A stretch of DNA of 7,206 bases from Candidatus Scatomorpha stercorigallinarum (GTDB taxonomy: Bacteria; Bacillota_A; Clostridia; Oscillospirales; Oscillospiraceae), in NCBI GenBank assembly GCA_018713375.1, contig DVOV01000021.1, forward strand, positions 1 through 7,206. Direction: 5' to 3'. Shown here in pieces: positions 5,122-7,206 of the stretch. The notes beneath the pieces were generated by a model that did no database searches, was not told the origin of the DNA, and worked only from the letters and a program-made list of their open reading frames with translations. Within the stretch, counting starts at the first letter, position 1, and the number at the start of each line of letters is the position of its first letter. The position numbers and the translations under genes are program-made.

Positions 5122-5409
5122 ATGGAGGAGAACACCCTGGCCGCGATATCCGTCGTGGTGGAGGAGCCGGATTCCGTACCGGCGCTGAACGCGCTGCTGC
5201 ACGAGTACGCCGGGTGTATCATCGGGCGCATGGGCATCCCCTACCGCCAGCGCGGCGTGAGCTTCATCTGCCTGGCGCTGGACGCCCCGGCGGACAGGAT
5301 CAACGGCCTCTGCGGGAAGCTGGGCAGGCTGCGGGGCGTGACCGCCCGGGCGGCGTATTCGTCCGCCGGCGGCAAAAAGAAGGAAACGAGGGTGAAAAAT
5401 GATGAGTAA
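5122..5409 (+). CDS. TM1266-family putative regulator of the iron-only hydrogenase system (ACT-like fold)
   Basis: TM1266 proteins are small, ACT/ferredoxin-like proteins named from Thermotoga; they are often found with [FeFe]-hydrogenase maturation genes and are annotated as putative regulators, but their biochemical role is unproven. The 95-residue product shows the signature: NALLHEYAGCIIGRMGIPYR (23-42), ALDAPAD (52-58) and GKLGRLRGV (65-73), followed by an extra polar Lys/Glu-rich tail (82-95). The ATG at 5122 is chosen because GGGAGGG lies about eight bases upstream and the frame further left runs through the leader terminator, so an upstream GTG at 4963 cannot be the start. It overlaps the next gene by eight bases. 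Placement behind the attenuator indicates its expression depends on that RNA. No hydrogenase genes are in the window. Confidence 0.88.
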   Translation: MEENTLAAISVVVEEPDSVPALNALLHEYAGCIIGRMGIPYRQRGVSFICLALDAPADRINGLCGKLGRLRGVTARAAYSSAGGKKKETRVKNDE

Positions 5410-6451
5410 GAGGATATTTTCCGCGATAACGGCGCTCTGCCTGGCCCTTGCGCTCGCCGCCTGCGGCGCCGCCCCGGCGGAGGAGACGCCCGCGCAGGAG
5501 AGCGCGCCGGCCACGGAGGCCCCGGCGCAGGAGACGGCCGCGCCGTCGCCCGACACGGAGCTGGAGATCGACATCATGGTGCTCAACGGCACCACCGGCT
5601 TCGGCATGGCGCCGCTGATGGCGGACGCCGCCGCCGGCGAGGCCGCGCTGAACTATGCCTTCAGCGTGGAGACAGACGCCAGCAATGTCTCCGCCGCCAT
5701 GATAAACGGCGACGCCGTGATCGCCGCCCTGCCCACGAACGCCGCCGCGGCGCTCTATGACCGCACGGAGGGCGCGGTGCAGCTGCTCGCGCTGAACACG
5801 CTGGGCGTGCTCTACCTGGTGAGCGACGGCAGCGTGGAGATAAGCTCGGTGGCAGACCTCGCGGGGCGGACCGTCTATGTCCCCGCGCAGAACCCGACCT
5901 TTATATTCCAGTATATCTGCGAACAGAACGGCCTTGCCGTGGGCGAGGACGTGTTCATCGACAACACCTACGCCCAGCCGGCGGAGCTCAACGCCGCCGC
6001 GGCCTCCGGCGCGGTCAGCCTGGCCGTGCTGCCCGAGCCGATGGTGACCATCGCCCGCAGCCAGAACGAAAACCTCGCCGTGGCGCTCGACCTGACGGCG
6101 GAGTGGGACGCCGTAGCCCCCGCTGGCAGCCTGGTGCAGGGCTGCGTCGTGGTCAGCCGCGATTTCGCCGCGGAGCACCCGGCGGAGGTGGCGCAGTTCC
6201 TCGACGACTACGGCGCGAGCATCGAGGAAGTGCGCTCCGACCCCGCCTCAGCCGCCAGGGACATCGTGGCCGCCGGCGTGTTCGCCCAGGAGGCCGTGGC
6301 CGAGCGCGCCATACCCAACTGCAACCTCTGCTTCATCACCGGCGAGGAGATGCGCGGCGCCATGTCGGAGTTTCTGGACATCATGGCCGAAGTCGCGCCC
6401 GAGAGCATCGGCGGCGCGGCGCCGGACGGCGGCTTCTACTACCTGGGGTGA
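5402..6451 (+). CDS. ABC transporter substrate-binding lipoprotein, NitT/TauT (SsuA/THI5-like) type
   Basis: This is the extracytoplasmic receptor that delivers a small solute to the permease encoded next. Residues 1-21 are a lipoprotein signal with lipobox LAAC; C21 would be lipidated. Residues 22-52 are an Ala/Pro/Glu spacer. The binding fold follows, with motifs LNGTTGFGMAPLM (61-73), IAALPTNAAAALYD (107-120), LNTLGVLYLV (131-140), LAVLPEP (207-213), LVQGCVVVS (244-252), AIPNCNLCFITG (303-314) and ESIGG (334-338). These recall a group of clostridial binding proteins of unknown ligand within the SsuA/THI5-like superfamily. Start choice: ATG at 5402 stands six bases after GAGGGTGA; ATG at 5399 is possible. 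It overlaps the TM1266 gene by eight bases and the permease by four. The ligand cannot be read from sequence; nitrate, taurine or HMP should not be assumed. Confidence 0.92.
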   Translation: MSKRIFSAITALCLALALAACGAAPAEETPAQESAPATEAPAQETAAPSPDTELEIDIMVLNGTTGFGMAPLMADAAAGEAALNYAFSVETDASNVSAAMINGDAVIAALPTNAAAALYDRTEGAVQLLALNTLGVLYLVSDGSVEISSVADLAGRTVYVPAQNPTFIFQYICEQNGLAVGEDVFIDNTYAQPAELNAAAASGAVSLAVLPEPMVTIARSQNENLAVALDLTAEWDAVAPAGSLVQGCVVVSRDFAAEHPAEVAQFLDDYGASIEEVRSDPASAARDIVAAGVFAQEAVAERAIPNCNLCFITGEEMRGAMSEFLDIMAEVAPESIGGAAPDGGFYYLG

Positions 6452-7206
6452 GGCGGAGGATACTGCGCGCGCTGCTGCCGCTGGCCTTCTGGCTGGGGCT
6501 GTGGGCGCTGTGCGCGCTGATACTCGCCGCGCAGGGCCGCTCGCTGCTGCTGCCCGGCCCGGGCGAGACGCTCCGCCGCCTGGCGGAGCTGGCGGCCACG
6601 GGCGAGTTCTGGCGCTATACGCTCGCCTCCATCGGCCGCGTGACGCTGGGCATCGCCCTCGCGCTGTGCCTGGGCGTGCTGGCGGCCGCGCTCTGCGCGC
6701 GCTTCGCGGCCCTTGACGCCCTGCTCGCGCCGGCGATGTCCGCCGTCAAGGCCACGCCCGTGGCCTCCTTCGCCATACTGGTGCTCGTCTGGCTGCCGCG
6801 GGACGCCGTACCCGTCTGTGTGGCGGCGCTGATGGTGCTGCCCGTGGTCTGGGCCAATGTGCGCGCGGGCATCCTCGGCGTGGACGGCCAGCTGCTGGAG
6901 CTCGCGCGCGTCTGCCGGCTGCCGCGCGGGCGCGTAGTGCGGCGCATCTACGTCCCCTCCGTGCTGCCGGGCTTTGCCGCGGCCTGCCGCTCAGGCATCG
7001 GCTTCGGCTGGAAGGCCGGCATCGCCGCCGAGGTGCTCACCGTGCCGCGCGCGTCCATGGGGCGCATGATCTACGAGTCGAAGTACTATCTGCAGACCGC
7101 CGACCTCTTCGCCTGGACGCTGGCGGTGATACTGCTGAGCGTGGCCATCGAGCGGCTGCTGCTGGCGGCGCTGCCGCGCGGCGGCGGGAAGGGGGCGCGC
7201 ACGGAT
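6448..7206 (+). CDS. ABC transporter permease, NitT/TauT type, 3' end beyond window
   Basis: This is the inner-membrane channel subunit of the importer whose receptor is encoded just upstream. The frame starts with GTG at 6448, overlapping the previous stop as GTGA, and stays open to the window end (253 codons). It has an N-terminal helix (5-27), the LLLPGPGETL segment (33-42), and further hydrophobic helices near 60-82, 98-116, 118-136 and 218-242. Between them lies the EAA-like loop that docks on the ATPase (about 150-175, ELARVCRLPRG then IYVPSVLP). The region GFGWKAGIAAEVL (185-197), then ESKYYL and LFAWT, is typical of BPD_transp_1 permeases of the NitT/TauT/SsuC group. Family members are about 250-270 residues, so few codons are missing. 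The start depends on translational coupling; no strong ribosome binding site precedes it. The ATPase gene would be expected next. Confidence 0.92.
   Translation, partial: MRRRILRALLPLAFWLGLWALCALILAAQGRSLLLPGPGETLRRLAELAATGEFWRYTLASIGRVTLGIALALCLGVLAAALCARFAALDALLAPAMSAVKATPVASFAILVLVWLPRDAVPVCVAALMVLPVVWANVRAGILGVDGQLLELARVCRLPRGRVVRRIYVPSVLPGFAAACRSGIGFGWKAGIAAEVLTVPRASMGRMIYESKYYLQTADLFAWTLAVILLSVAIERLLLAALPRGGGKGARTD

Noticed and set aside
5300..6178. A 292-codon minus-strand open frame opposite the binding-protein gene
   Set aside because: It is a shadow of a well-supported lipoprotein gene, His/Gly/Arg-rich, with no ribosome binding site or neighbour on that strand.

Overview
The window is about two-thirds G+C and reads as chromosomal DNA of a high-GC, spore-forming member of the Clostridia, probably an Oscillospirales-like anaerobe. 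That placement is inferred from four things: a SpoIID sporulation protein, the clostridial form of YidC, the order rpmH-rnpA-yidD-yidC-jag, and a TM1266-type small protein known from anaerobes with [FeFe]-hydrogenases. No mobile element, CRISPR array, rRNA or tRNA is visible.

Left end (1-1514): the first 151 codons of spoIID run leftward off the window edge. A 101-base intergenic region with two overlapping candidate sigma-A promoters separates it from a divergent gene for an eight-helix membrane protein of unknown function.

Centre (1511-4929): a consensus promoter (TTGACA, 17 bases, TATAAT) overlaps the stop codon of the membrane-protein gene. It drives rpmH (L34), rnpA (RNase P protein), yidD, yidC (membrane insertase), jag/khpB (RNA-binding) and, unusually, a small acyl carrier protein gene. 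A 13-bp-stem terminator closes the unit. The rpmH leader is structured, with a UUCG hairpin starting at about +1. A second hairpin between rpmH and rnpA could lower downstream transcription. Together these genes link ribosome and RNase P biogenesis to membrane protein insertion. Neither dnaA/oriC, often upstream of rpmH, nor mnmE-mnmG, often downstream of jag, is present in the window.

Right end (4944-7206): a second unit begins with a sigma-A promoter and a structured leader of about 140 bases. The leader contains an intrinsic terminator and a matching alternative antiterminator pairing, the architecture of a transcription-attenuating riboswitch. From its conserved-looking single-stranded blocks my best candidate is the molybdenum-cofactor class, which a covariance-model search must confirm. 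Downstream, tightly coupled, are a TM1266-family small ACT-like protein, a lipoprotein substrate-binding protein of the NitT/TauT type, and the inner-membrane permease of the same transporter, which is cut by the window end. The ATPase would be expected just beyond. A cofactor-responsive RNA controlling a hydrogenase-associated protein and an ABC importer of unknown substrate is the most interesting system in the window.
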